From: Oligosphaera ethanolica
Lineage (GTDB): Bacteria > Verrucomicrobiota > Lentisphaeria > Oligosphaerales > Oligosphaeraceae
Direction: 5' to 3'
Assembly (NCBI RefSeq): GCF_030814695.1
Contig: NZ_JAUSVL010000001.1
Location: forward strand, 2,392,227-2,456,226
Length of the DNA: 64,000 nt
Shown piece after piece: positions 41,349 through 51,800 of this stretch. Numbering within the stretch: position 1 is the first letter of the stretch; each line of letters starts with the position of its first letter. Made by a program: the position numbers and the translations under genes. Below the pieces are notes generated by a model. That model was not told the origin of the DNA. It saw only the letters and a list, made by a program, of their open reading frames with translations, and searched no databases.

Positions 41349-43043
41349 ATGTATCGCAAGTTATTATCGCAGGGACTGTTGCTGCTCGTAGTGGCATTTT
41401 TTGTCCTGTTCTTTTTTCTGCCGGTGTTTCACGTGTTGCGCGGCGGCGTCGTTAACAGCAACGGGCGGCTGACGGCATTTTATCTGGCGGAGGTTTTTCG
41501 CAATCCGCTGTATTTGGAGGGCTTGGTCAATTCGCTACGGATTGCCTGCTGCACGACCATCTTGTCGCTGTTGCTGGCGTTGCCATTAGCGTGGCTGACG
41601 GACCGCTATGAATTTCGCGGCAAGCGGTTGTTGAGCGGCGCGTTGTTGTTGCCGTTGATACTGGCGCCATTTGTCGGCGCGCTGGGCATGCAGTGTATTT
41701 TTGGGCGTTATGGCGCGGCGAATGTGCTGTTCGCGCGGCTGGGCTTTTTCGCCATGGGCGAAGGCCCGGATTGGTTTGCGGGCGGTTTCTGGGGCGTGGT
41801 GATACTGGAGGCGTTGCATCTCTATCCGATCTTGTATCTGAATATCGTGGCGGCCTTTGCGAATGTCGATCCGATGTTGTTGGAGGCCTCGCAGGACTAC
41901 GGCTGCGTGGGCTTTCGGCGTTTCTGGCGCATTGTCTTGCCGCTGGTGATGCCTGGCGTTTTTGCGGGCGGGTCGCTGGTGTTCATTTGGTCTTTCACTG
42001 AGTTGGGCACGCCGTTGATGTTTAATTACGGGCGTTGCACGGCCGTGCAGATATTTTCCGGCATCAACGAAGTGGGCTACAATCCCATGCCCTACGCGCT
42101 GGTGGCGGTGATGATGACCTTCTCGGTGGCGATGTACGCTGGCGCCAAATTCTTCTTTGGCCGGCAGAGTTACGCGATGATCACCAAAGCCGGCCGCGCA
42201 GCCGGCCAGACGCACCTGCGGGGGATACGCGAAGTGCTGGTGATTGGGGTGTTTGCGGGCCTGGGCCTGTTTAGTGTGCTGCCGCATCTGGGGGTAATGG
42301 GCCTGGCCTTCGGCAAGAGCTGGTACCACAGCTTGGGGCCCTTGCAGCTGAGTCTGGAGCATTTCGAGGCCGCACTGGGCCATGGCCTGACGGTTCCGAG
42401 TATCATTAACAGCATGCGCTATGCGCTGATGGCGGTCACGGCCGCCATGATCATTGGCGTGTTTGCGGCCGTGTGCATTGTGCGTGGCAAAGGGCGGATT
42501 GGCTGGCTGCTGGACAGCCTGGTCATGCTGCCGCTGGCGGTGCCTGGGCTGGTTTTGGCCTTCGGGTACCTAGCGATGTCGCAGAAGGGCCGGCTGTTTC
42601 ACTGTTTTGACCCCGTTGAAAATCCCACCGTGTTGCTGGTGATTGCCTACGCCGTGCGGCGGCTGCCCTATGTCGTGCGGGCGGCGGTGGCGGGCCTGCA
42701 GCAGACCTCGGTGAGCTATGAAGAGGCTGCCGCCAGCCTCGGGGCGGCGCCAGTGACGGCTTTCCGGCGCATTACTATGCCGTTGATTGCCGCGAACTTG
42801 ATTGCCGGTGGCATTCTCGCCTTCAGCTTCTCCATGCTGGAAGTGTCCGATTCGCTGATTTTGGCGCAGAAGGCCGCGTATTTCCCGATCACCAAGGCCA
42901 TCTTCGAGCTGTCGAATCTGCTGGGGCAGGGCCAGGCGCTCGCGTCGGCATTGGGCTTGTGGACCATGGTGTTCCTCGGCGCGTCGCTGCTCACGGCGTC
43001 CTGCATCCTCGGCAAGAAACTCGGCGCGCTGTTCCGGGTGTAA
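41349..43043 (+). CDS. Fused iron/spermidine-type ABC transporter permease (FbpB-like)
   Basis: 564-residue inner-membrane protein with two binding-protein-dependent permease domains in one chain, as in FbpB/SfuB ferric-iron importers. About twelve helices; each half carries an EAA-type loop: LLEASQDYGCVGFRRFWRIVLPLV in the first and SYEEAAASLGAAPVTAFRRITMPLI in the second. The start is unsure: ATG 41349 (MYRKLLSQ) or GTG 41304, neither with a strong ribosome site. No binding protein or ATPase gene lies beside it in the window, which is unusual; mnmE follows after 53 bases. The substrate (ferric iron, thiamine or a phosphonate) is undecided. Confidence 0.83.
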   Translation: MYRKLLSQGLLLLVVAFFVLFFFLPVFHVLRGGVVNSNGRLTAFYLAEVFRNPLYLEGLVNSLRIACCTTILSLLLALPLAWLTDRYEFRGKRLLSGALLLPLILAPFVGALGMQCIFGRYGAANVLFARLGFFAMGEGPDWFAGGFWGVVILEALHLYPILYLNIVAAFANVDPMLLEASQDYGCVGFRRFWRIVLPLVMPGVFAGGSLVFIWSFTELGTPLMFNYGRCTAVQIFSGINEVGYNPMPYALVAVMMTFSVAMYAGAKFFFGRQSYAMITKAGRAAGQTHLRGIREVLVIGVFAGLGLFSVLPHLGVMGLAFGKSWYHSLGPLQLSLEHFEAALGHGLTVPSIINSMRYALMAVTAAMIIGVFAAVCIVRGKGRIGWLLDSLVMLPLAVPGLVLAFGYLAMSQKGRLFHCFDPVENPTVLLVIAYAVRRLPYVVRAAVAGLQQTSVSYEEAAASLGAAPVTAFRRITMPLIAANLIAGGILAFSFSMLEVSDSLILAQKAAYFPITKAIFELSNLLGQGQALASALGLWTMVFLGASLLTASCILGKKLGALFRV

Positions 43044-43096
43044 GCGCCGGGGGGCGGCGCTGTGCGGCCGTGAGCATTGACTGCTTGGAGACATTG

Positions 43097-44455
43097 ATGA
43101 CCAGTGATACCATTTGTGCCATCGCGACCGCCATTGGCGGCGCCGTCAGCATCATCAGACTTTCCGGACCGGCCGCCATCGCGGTTGCCGAGCGGGTTTG
43201 GCATGGCCGCGCGGCGCTGCCGGCTTTGCCAGCGCGACAGCTGACGCTGGGTAGCCTGCGCCGGCCGGATGGCGGCGTCATCGACCCGCAGTGCCTGGCC
43301 GTGGTCATGCCGGGGCCGCATAGCTACACGGGCGAAGACGTTGTCGAACTGCATTGTCATGGCGGCGCCCTCTGCACGCGCCTGGCACTCGAAGAGCTGC
43401 TCCGGCAGGGCGCGCGGCATGCCGACCCGGGCGAATTCACCCGCCGCGCTTTCGTCAATGGCCGTTTGGACCTGACCCAGGCCGAGGCCGTGGCCGACAT
43501 TATCAGCGCTGGCAGCGAAAGCGCGCTGCGCCTGGCCGGTCGGCAGCTCGAAGGCGTCCTCGGCCGCCGTATCAACCACAGCTACGAGAGCCTGACGGAC
43601 ATCCTCGCTGAAATCGAATCGCGACTGGATTTTCCGGAGGAGGAGCTCGACTGGCAGAGCACGTCCTCGCTGCTGGCGGCGCTGCAGGCAGCGCAGGACG
43701 ACCTGCGCGCGTTGGCCGCGTCGCGTCATGACGGCGAGATATTGCGCGGCGGCATCAGCCTGGTTATTGCCGGCCCGCCGAATGTGGGCAAGTCGAGCCT
43801 GCTCAATGTGATCCTCGGCCGCGACCGCGCCATTGTGGCGGAGATACCCGGAACGACGCGCGACACCATCGAGGTCCCGTCCACAATCCGCGGCATACCC
43901 ATTCACCTGGTGGACACCGCTGGCATCCGCGCTGGCGGCGACTCCATTGAGCGCGCCGGCATGGCACGCGCCGAAAACAATGCCCTCAGCGCCGATCTTA
44001 TCCTGTGGGTCTATGACGCCAGCCAGCCATACGCTCCACAGCGTTGGCCGGAATGGCCCGTCGCCGGCAAACTCATCGTCGTCGCCAATAAGTGCGATAA
44101 GGTGCCCGCAGCGGAGCAGGGCGGCCGCGCGGGGGCACCGGCGGACGCGGTGCGCGTCAGCGCCCTCTTCGGCACGGGCCTGCCGGCGCTGTACGACGCC
44201 ATCGAACGCGCGGTGTGGCAGCAGCCGCAAGGCCCGGCGGATAACGCGCTGGCCGTCGCCGCCCGCCATGGCGCGCACCTCGAACGCGCCGTCGCGGCGT
44301 TGGACGATGCGCGGCAGGCCATCGGCAGCGATCTCTGGGAGCTGGCCGCGCCGGCATTGCGTAGCGCCATCTTCGACCTCGGGAAGATCCTCGGTCGCAG
44401 CGTGGATCCCGATGTGCTCGATACGATCTTCGCGCGCTTCTGCATCGGGAAATGA
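43097..44455 (+). CDS. mnmE: tRNA modification GTPase MnmE
   Basis: With MnmG forms the 5-carboxymethylaminomethyl group on U34 of several tRNAs. 452 aa. The N-terminal formyl-THF-binding domain has TICAIATAIGGAVSIIRLSG and GEDVVELHCHGG. The G domain is inserted at about 215-370 with GPPNVGKS (226-233), PGTTRD, DTAG (273-276) and NKCD (331-334). The C-terminal FCIGK motif (448-452) with its Cys is present. Start 43097 has GGAG six bases before it. The last seven codons are duplicated twice in the repeat array that follows. Confidence 0.97.
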   Translation: MTSDTICAIATAIGGAVSIIRLSGPAAIAVAERVWHGRAALPALPARQLTLGSLRRPDGGVIDPQCLAVVMPGPHSYTGEDVVELHCHGGALCTRLALEELLRQGARHADPGEFTRRAFVNGRLDLTQAEAVADIISAGSESALRLAGRQLEGVLGRRINHSYESLTDILAEIESRLDFPEEELDWQSTSSLLAALQAAQDDLRALAASRHDGEILRGGISLVIAGPPNVGKSSLLNVILGRDRAIVAEIPGTTRDTIEVPSTIRGIPIHLVDTAGIRAGGDSIERAGMARAENNALSADLILWVYDASQPYAPQRWPEWPVAGKLIVVANKCDKVPAAEQGGRAGAPADAVRVSALFGTGLPALYDAIERAVWQQPQGPADNALAVAARHGAHLERAVAALDDARQAIGSDLWELAAPALRSAIFDLGKILGRSVDPDVLDTIFARFCIGK

Positions 44456-45372
44456 CGCGTGGGCGGGGGCGGCGGCGATGGGGAGGCGTGACGGGACGCC
44501 GGGGCATATAGGGCAAGTGGGTTCCATTGCCCCTTTGGGCCCAGTCAGCTGCGCCGACTGGGCCCAAAGGGGCCGAGGAACACGAGCGAAAAAAGGCGCG
44601 TTACCCAGGGCGGCGCGCCGCCTTCGGCGTCGCTTGCCCTGGGCTACGATGACAGCGCCCCTCCAGGGCGCTTCTGCCGCTTCGCGGGCTTCTGCATCGG
44701 GAAATGACGCGCGCGAGGGGGCGGCGGCGATGGGGAGGCGTGACGGGACGCCGGGGCATATTGGGCAAGTGGGTTCCATTGCCCCTTTGGGCCCAGTCAG
44801 CTGCGCCGACTGGGCCCAAAGGGGCCGAGGAACACGAGCGAAAAAAGGCGCGTTACCCAGGGCGGCGCGCCGCCTTCGGCGTCGCTTGCCCTGGGCTACG
44901 ATGACAGCGCCCCTCCAGGGCGCTTCTGCCGCTTCGCGGGCAGGGATATCGGCGGCGCTTGCCCTGGGCTACGATGACAGCGCCCTTCCAGGGCGCTTCT
45001 GCCGCTTCGCGGGCTTCTGCATCGGGAAATAACGCGCGCGGGGGGGGCGATGGCGGCGATGGCGGCGATGGGGAGGCGTGACGGGACGCCGGGGCATATA
45101 GGGCAAGTGGGTTCCATTGCCCCTTTGGGCCCAGTCAGCTGCGCCGACTGGGCCCAAAGGGGCCGAGGAACACGAGCGAAAAAAGCGCGTTACCCAGGGC
45201 GGCGCGCCGCCTTCGGCGTCGCTTGCCCTGGGCTACGATGACAGCGCCCCTCCAGGGCGCTTCTGCCGCTTCGCGGGCAGGGATATCGGCGGCGCGCCGC
45301 CTTCGGCGTCGCTTGCCCTGGGCTACGATGACAGCGCCCCTCCAGGGCGCTTCTGCCGCTTCGCGGCCAGGG
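44434..45372 (+). repeat. Tandem array of R1 units that includes copies of the mnmE 3' end
   Basis: R1 copies begin at about 44519, 44772 and 45110, each preceded by GGGGAGGCGTGACGGGACGC. The mnmE tail GCTTCTGCATCGGGAAATGA (44436-44455) recurs near 44688 and, with TAA instead of TGA, near 45013. Extra partial units (GCTTGCCCTGGGCTACGATG through CTTCTGCCGCTTCGCGG) lie at 44955-45015 and 45295-45370. Every copy keeps the CCCAGGGC/GCCCTGGG hairpin. Confidence 0.85.
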
Positions 45373-45415
45373 ATACCGGTGGCACGCTAGGCTCCGCCTG
45401 CTGGTCTCTGGCGAC

Positions 45416-45440
45416 GGCGCGGGCTAAAAGCCCGCACCAC
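45416..45440 (-). repeat. Repeat family E, copy 3 (reversed)
   Basis: GCGCGGGCTAAAAGCCCGCA followed by CCACGGCCGCG, the reverse of the family E hairpin. Bases 45441-45694 before valS also hold GCCGCCGAGACGGC palindromes but no recognised gene or promoter. Confidence 0.55.
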
Positions 45441-45694
45441 GGCCGCGAGAAGGGCGCGCTACTGGAAGCGCCGCCGAGACGGCGGCGGTCCCAGGATGAA
45501 TGCCGCCGAGACGGCCCGGTCCCAGGCGTTCTCTGGGACCGGCTGATACCAACGGGTGCGCATTATTTGCTCTGCCGGGTCGGTTCTTGTCGTCATTGGC
45601 TTTCGGGTTTTTCCGGCATTACATTTATTAGTTTTTCGCCTTAATGCCCCTTGGTGGGCTTATCAGCTACGAGAGCATGTTTCAGGAGAGCACG

Positions 45695-48424
45695 ATGAGT
45701 GACGAGCAGGCGTTAGCCAAGGCCGATGAACCCGCGGAGCAGGCGTTAGCCAAAGCCTATGATCCCGCGGAAGTGGAGAAGAAGTGGTATTCGTTGTGGG
45801 AAGAGCGCGGATATTTTCACGCTGATCCGGTGTCGCCGAAGAAGCCCTATACCATCGTCATTCCGCCGCCCAATGTCACGGGCATTTTGACGCTGGGGCA
45901 CGTTCTGAACAACACCCTGCAGGATATCCTCATTCGCTTTGAGAAACTGCGTGGGCGCGAAGTCTGTTGGGTGCCGGGCACGGATCACGCCGGCATTGCT
46001 ACCCAGACCAAGGTTGAAGCCGCGCTAAAAAAAGAGCAGAATCTCACCCGTTACGATCTCGGGCGGGAGAAATTTCTCGAGCACGTGTGGGCGTGGAAAG
46101 AGAAATACGGCGGCACGATCATTCGTCAGCTGCGTACTATTGGCTGCGCCTGCGACTGGGAGCGCGAGCGTTTCACCATGGACGACGGGCTTTCCGATGC
46201 CGTGCAGGAAGTGTTCATCCGCCTGTACGAAAAAGGGCTGATCTACAAGGGCAACCGCATCATCAACTGGTGCCCGAAATCGCGCACGGCGTTGTCGGAC
46301 GAAGAAGTGACCTACAAGGAAGAGCGTGGGCACCTTTGGCACTTCCGCTATCCCTATGCGGATGGCTCCGGCTATGTCGTCGTGGCGACGACTCGTCCCG
46401 AGACGATGATGGGTGACACGGCCGTGGCCGTGAACCCCAAGGACCCACGTTACAGCGGCAAGATCGGCAAGACGCTGCTATTGCCCATTGTTGGCCGGGA
46501 AATACCGGTGATTGCGGACGATTTTGTCGACCCGGCTTTCGGCACTGGCGCGGTGAAAGTGACGCCTGCGCACGACCCGAACGACTACGAGATGGGCCGC
46601 CGTCACGACTTGGCCTTCATCAACATCATGCACGACGATGGCAGCATGAACGACCTCGCCGGCGCCGAGTTCAGCGGCATGGACCGCTATGCGTGCCGCA
46701 AGGCCGTGGTAGCGCGTATGGAAGAGCTCGGCTGCCTGGAGCGCATTGACGACTACACGCATCAGGTCGGCTACTCTGAGCGTGGCGACGTGCCCGTGGA
46801 GCCGCGGCTATCCGAGCAGTGGTTTGTGAGCATGCAGCCGCTGGCCGAGCCCGCGCTGGCGGCGGTGAACGACGGCCGCATCCGCTTCTATCCCGACCGC
46901 TGGGTGAAGACCTACCGGCACTGGATGGAGAACATCAAGGACTGGTGCATCAGCCGCCAGCTCTGGTGGGGTCACCGCATTCCTGCGTACACCTGCGACA
47001 AATGCGGCAAGCTCGTGGTCGCCCGCACCCGCCCGGACTGCTGTTCCGACTGCGGCGGCAAGGCCCTGACGCAGGACCCGGATGTGCTCGACACCTGGTT
47101 CAGCTCCTGGCTCTGGCCTTTCTCCACCCTCGACTGGCCGCGCGGCAGCGAGGAGCTCAAGCGCTTCTTCCCCACGCAGAGCCTGGTCACGGGCCCGGAC
47201 ATCATCTTTTTCTGGGTTGCCCGCATGATTATGGCGTCCCTCGAATTCATGGGCGACATACCCTTTAAAGACGTCTATTTCACGTCGATCATCCGTGATG
47301 AGAAGGGCCGGAAGATGTCCAAGAGTCTCAACAACTCGCCGGACCCGCTGGAAGTGGTTGCGCAATATGGCGCGGACGCGCTGCGCTTCAGCATCATCTA
47401 CATCGCGCCGGTGGGGCAGGACATCCGCTACAGCAATGACAAGTGCGAGATCGGCCGCAATTTCGCCAACAAGATTTGGAACGTGGTGCGCTTTCGCCTG
47501 CGCCAGGGCCCGGGCAGCGCGAATTGGCAGGACCTCAAGGGCCTGAGCGCCGCCGATCTGCGGCCGGACGACCAGTGGATCATCGCGCGCCTCAACAATA
47601 CCGTGCAGTCCATTACCGATGGCCTGGCCGGTTTCCGCTTCAATGACAGCTGCAAGATGCTGTACGAGTTCATCTGGAGTGAGTTCTGCGATTGGTATCT
47701 CGAGTCCTGCAAGCCGGTCTTTAATGGTCAGGACGCGGCGCGGCAGGCGACGGTTCTGCGTGTTTTCGACTACTGCCTGGGGACCTTCCTGCGTCTGCTG
47801 CATCCCATCATGCCCTTCGTGACTGACGAGCTGTATCACCAGATGGGCTTCATCGGCGACGACAGCTCCATCATGCTCACGCAGTGGCCCGAGTCACTGA
47901 GCCCCGCCGAACTGGCCGAGCTCGGTGCCGATGACGAAGCCATGCGCCGCAGCGACGCCAAATTCGAGCTCATCCGCGCCGTGCGCACCGTGCGTGCCAA
48001 CTACGTCATCCCCAGCACCCGGGCGCTCGACGTGATCCTCGTGCCAGCCAGCGCCGAAGACCTCGCGTACCTGCGGCGCGACGAAGAGACCCTGCGGTCG
48101 CTGCTGGTCGCCTCATCCGTACAGATCCTCGCCGAGTACCAGGCGGACGGCCCCTGCGGCGTCGCCGTCAGCGGCATGGGCACGGCGTACATACCCCTCG
48201 CTGGCGTGGTCGATCTGGCTGCCGAATGCGAACGCCTGCGCAAACAGGAGGCCGAGCTGGTCGCCTACCTCGCCAGCGTCCGCAAAAAACTCGACAACGC
48301 CAACTTTGTCGCCCGCGCGCCACAAGATGTCGTGGACAAGGAGCGCGCCCGCATTGTCGAATTCGACGAGAAACTTTCCCGGGTGCGGCAACAACTGGCC
48401 AGTTTTGGCGCTCAAAGCAACTAG
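45695..48424 (+). CDS. valS: Valyl-tRNA synthetase
   Basis: Class I synthetase charging tRNA-Val, 909 aa. Family blocks: IPPPNVTGILTLGHVLN (HIGH-type, about 56-72), PGTDHAGIATQTKVE, the editing domain with TTRPETMMGDTAVAVNP and THQVGYSERGD, a four-Cys zinc knuckle (CDKC...CSDC, about 434-455), DTWFSSWLWPFSTL, KMSKS (540-544), an anticodon-binding domain and a C-terminal coiled coil (about 845-905). Start 45695 has AGGAG six bases upstream; ATG 45677 is less likely. Residues 4-25 are an 11-residue direct duplication (EQALAKADEPA, EQALAKAYDPA), encoded by a 33-bp tandem repeat at 45704-45769. Confidence 0.97.
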   Translation: MSDEQALAKADEPAEQALAKAYDPAEVEKKWYSLWEERGYFHADPVSPKKPYTIVIPPPNVTGILTLGHVLNNTLQDILIRFEKLRGREVCWVPGTDHAGIATQTKVEAALKKEQNLTRYDLGREKFLEHVWAWKEKYGGTIIRQLRTIGCACDWERERFTMDDGLSDAVQEVFIRLYEKGLIYKGNRIINWCPKSRTALSDEEVTYKEERGHLWHFRYPYADGSGYVVVATTRPETMMGDTAVAVNPKDPRYSGKIGKTLLLPIVGREIPVIADDFVDPAFGTGAVKVTPAHDPNDYEMGRRHDLAFINIMHDDGSMNDLAGAEFSGMDRYACRKAVVARMEELGCLERIDDYTHQVGYSERGDVPVEPRLSEQWFVSMQPLAEPALAAVNDGRIRFYPDRWVKTYRHWMENIKDWCISRQLWWGHRIPAYTCDKCGKLVVARTRPDCCSDCGGKALTQDPDVLDTWFSSWLWPFSTLDWPRGSEELKRFFPTQSLVTGPDIIFFWVARMIMASLEFMGDIPFKDVYFTSIIRDEKGRKMSKSLNNSPDPLEVVAQYGADALRFSIIYIAPVGQDIRYSNDKCEIGRNFANKIWNVVRFRLRQGPGSANWQDLKGLSAADLRPDDQWIIARLNNTVQSITDGLAGFRFNDSCKMLYEFIWSEFCDWYLESCKPVFNGQDAARQATVLRVFDYCLGTFLRLLHPIMPFVTDELYHQMGFIGDDSSIMLTQWPESLSPAELAELGADDEAMRRSDAKFELIRAVRTVRANYVIPSTRALDVILVPASAEDLAYLRRDEETLRSLLVASSVQILAEYQADGPCGVAVSGMGTAYIPLAGVVDLAAECERLRKQEAELVAYLASVRKKLDNANFVARAPQDVVDKERARIVEFDEKLSRVRQQLASFGAQSN

Positions 48425-48513
48425 CCGTTGGCAGTTGCGAATCGTTGTCATATCAGAATTAAGCCACGTATAAACCAATAGCCTCCCCAATCCACCTAAC
48501 TAGGAGATAGATC

Positions 48514-48744
48514 ATGGATGACAAAATCAAAGCCTTGTTGGAAGAGTTGCGCGTGCACCTGCAGAATGACGGTGGCGACATGGAGCTGGTGAAGATTGAA
48601 GGCAAGAACGTCTTCCTGAAGCTCAAAGGCGCTTGTGGCTGCTGCCCCCACGCCCAGATGACTCTCAAGAGCGGCATTGAGCGCATTCTGCGCGAGCAGC
48701 TTGATCCCGAAATCGTTGTTCATCGCGTAGCCGAAAACGCCTAA
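48514..48744 (+). CDS. NifU-like C-terminal domain protein (Fe-S cluster carrier)
   Basis: 76-residue protein made only of the NifU C-terminal domain (PF01106), as in Nfu-type carriers. It reads LEELRVHLQNDGGDMELVKI, then LKGACGCCPHAQMTLKSGIE with the CxxC cluster ligands at residues 41 and 44. It probably passes Fe-S clusters to apo-enzymes. A strong AGGAG stands before the ATG and a clear terminator follows. It lies 89 bases after valS. Confidence 0.93.
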   Translation: MDDKIKALLEELRVHLQNDGGDMELVKIEGKNVFLKLKGACGCCPHAQMTLKSGIERILREQLDPEIVVHRVAENA

Positions 48745-48769
48745 CGGCGACGAAAAATCCGAGTATAGT

Positions 48770-48810
48770 AAGCGGGAACGGAACCGGTGGTTCTGTTCCC
48801 GCTTGTTTTA
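48770..48810 (+). terminator. Rho-independent terminator after the NifU-like gene
   Basis: AAGCGGGAACGGAACC pairs with GGTTCTGTTCCCGCTT with one mismatch around GGT, followed by GTTTTA. Confidence 0.85.
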
Positions 48811-48881
48811 TCTCTGGCGTCAGCGCGTTTTGCCGGGGTGGGTTGTTTTATTTCTGTCGTTGCTGCTTTTTGGAGAGTGTC

Positions 48882-51800
48882 ATGGCCGACCAGTTTCAGA
48901 TTCTCTTGTCTTTGCCGCCCTGCAGCGCCAGTGATTATGCTGAGCGCGAGCAGCGGCCGTTTCCGGCGTGGTACGCCTGCAGCGATCCCGTTGGGTCGCA
49001 CTTGGATTCCGGCGGTGGCACGGCGTGGCTTCTGCATCAGGCCTGGCAGCGCCAACGGCAGGATGCCGCTGACCTGAGTTTTGGCGATTGGCTGTCGCAG
49101 TCCCGGAAAGTGCTGATACACGCCGGTGGCGAGAGCCGGCGCACACCCGCCTACGCGGCCAGTGGCAAGGCCCTGGTGCCCATGCCGGTCTGGCGCTGGA
49201 GCCACGGCCAGCATCTGGAACAGACCCTGCTGGAGCTGCAGCTGCCTTTTATGCGCGGCGTCCTCCGGGACGCCCCCGAGGACATCGTTCTGGCTGTCGC
49301 CAGCGGCGACGTGCTGCTGCGCGGCGCGATTCCGGCGGTGCCGCCCTGTGATGTGGCCTGCCTCGGCGTCTGGAGCACGCCCGAGCAGGCCAGCCGCCAC
49401 GGTGTCTTCTTCTGCCGGCGTGACGAGCAGGAACAGCTCGCCTTCGCCCTCCAAAAGCCCTCGCGGGAGACCGTCTGCGAATTGGTCGAAAAGCACAATT
49501 TCCTGTTGGACACTGGGCTGTGGCTCTTCAGCCGGCGCGCGGTCATGGCGCTGATGCGCAAATGCGGCTGGGACGAGGCGCAGGGCGGCTTTCCTGACGG
49601 TCCGCGCTCCTATTCGCTCTACGGCAGCTGGGGCGAGGCCATGGGCACGACGCCTAGCCGGCCCGATGCGGCGCTGGCGGATTTTCGCTGCGTGGTGTTG
49701 CCGCTGGCACCTGGCGCCTTCAACCACTTCGGAACGTCCCGTGAGCTGGTACAGACCACCGTGGCCATCCAGAACAGCCGCATTGAACAGAGCCAGAATG
49801 CGGGCCACTTCCCGCGGCATCCGGGCATCATCACGCAGAATGCCGTCATTGGCGGGGCGTTGCACGGCGACAACCACTCGATATGGATTGAGAACAGCCA
49901 CGTTCCAGTCGGCTGGCAGCTGGCCAGCGACCACGTGATCACTGGCGTACCCGTCAATGACTGGCAGCTTACTCTGCCGGCCGGCGTCTGTCTTGACGTG
50001 GTGCCCGTCGGCGACCACCAGTACTGCTTGCGCTTCTACGGCATGGATGACGCCTTTCGTGGCGCACTTGGCGATCACGGCACGCGCTGGCTCGGCCAAA
50101 GCGCTGGACAGTGGTTCCAGGACAGGGGACTGAGCATCGCCGACTGCGACCTTGATCCCGCCCAGGATATCCAGCAGGCCGCGCTTTTCCCCATGGTCGA
50201 CGCCATCACGGCGGATACCGGCCATTTCCTGCAATGGCTCTGCAGCATTCACGGCGCGGCGATGTCCGTTCGCGGCGCAACGGCCGCCGCCAGTAGTCAG
50301 CGGCCAGCACTGAATACCCCGGCGGAACTGGCTGGCGCGGCCGGCGGTGAGGCCTGTGTGCGCAGCGCGGACGCGGTCATTGGCGCTGACTTTGCCGCCT
50401 TCTACCGGTGTTGCCCACGTCTTTCCGCCAGCGATTTGGCAGCGCAGGCGAATCTCAAACGCCTCAAAGCCCAGCGGCGTTTTTTCCTCAAGGCCAATTT
50501 TGCCCCGTTGTTGGCGTCGCGCAAGCGCGGTTTCTTTTATCAGCTCGACCTCCAACGGACGGCGAAGCTGGCTGCGGGGCTGGGCATTGCGGCGCCGGTG
50601 GCGGAAAATGGTGCTGGCGAAAATGGCCAGGATCCGCTGTGGCCGGCTCGCGATGCGATGTTCCGCGCGGAGATGATCTTCTGTCAGGGTCGCCATGACG
50701 ATGCCGATCGCGAACGCGCACGGGCCATGAGCATTCTACGAGAGGCGATGATCGCCCAGGCCAGTGCTGCGCCGGTCAACCCTCACAGCACCCTCAATGA
50801 CGAGCAGATACTGTGGGCGCGCAGCCCAGTGCGCCTGGATCTTGCCGGCGGCTGGACGGACACCCCGCCGCAGTGCCTCTTCCACGGCGGTCGCGTCCTC
50901 AATCTCGCCGTCGAACTCAACGGCCAGCCGCCGCTGCAGTGCTTCATCCGTCGGTCGGAAACGCCCGAGATTGTACTGCGGTCCATTGATCTCGGTGGCG
51001 AGCTGCGGCTGCAAGACTACGCCGAGCTGCGGCAGTTCACGCAGGTCGGCGGTTCATTTGCCATTCCCAAGGCCGCGCTGGCCCTCTGCGGATTTCTGCC
51101 CGAGTTCAACGTGTCGCCGGCGCGGACTCTGCGCGAGCAGCTACAGGCGTGGGGCGGCGGCTTGGAACTGACCATGCTGTCGGCGGTGCCGAAGGGCTCA
51201 GGCCTGGGCACGAGCAGCATTCTGGCGGCGACGATTCTCGGGGCGCTCAATGACGCTTGCGGGCTCGGCTGGCAGCACCAGGAACTACTTTTCCGCACGC
51301 TGGTGCTGGAGCAGCTCTTGACCACGGGCGGCGGCTGGCAGGACCAGGTTGGCGGCGTGCTGCCGTCCATTAAACTGGTGGAAAGCCGCCCGGGGTTGGA
51401 GCAGCGTCTGGCCATCAATTGGCTGCCGGAACGCATGATTGCCGAACATGCCAATCGCGACATGATGCTGTACTACACGGGCATCACCCGCGTCGCCAAG
51501 GGCATACTGCACACTGTCGCCCGGCGCATGTTCCTGAACGACCACGAGCAGCTGGGCATCCTGCAAGAGATTGGCGACCTGGCCACGCAGGGCGCGCAGG
51601 CCGTGCAGATCGGTGACTGGCAGGGCCTCGGCAAGACCATCAACCGCTCGGGCGTGCTCAACGGCGTCCTTGACGCCGCCACCTACCCGCCGGCGATCGT
51701 CGCCATCCTCGACCGCATCGGTGACCACCTTGCCGGCGCGAAGCTCCTCGGTGCCGGCGGCGGCGGCTATCTGCTGCTGATGGCGAAGTCCGAAGACGCC

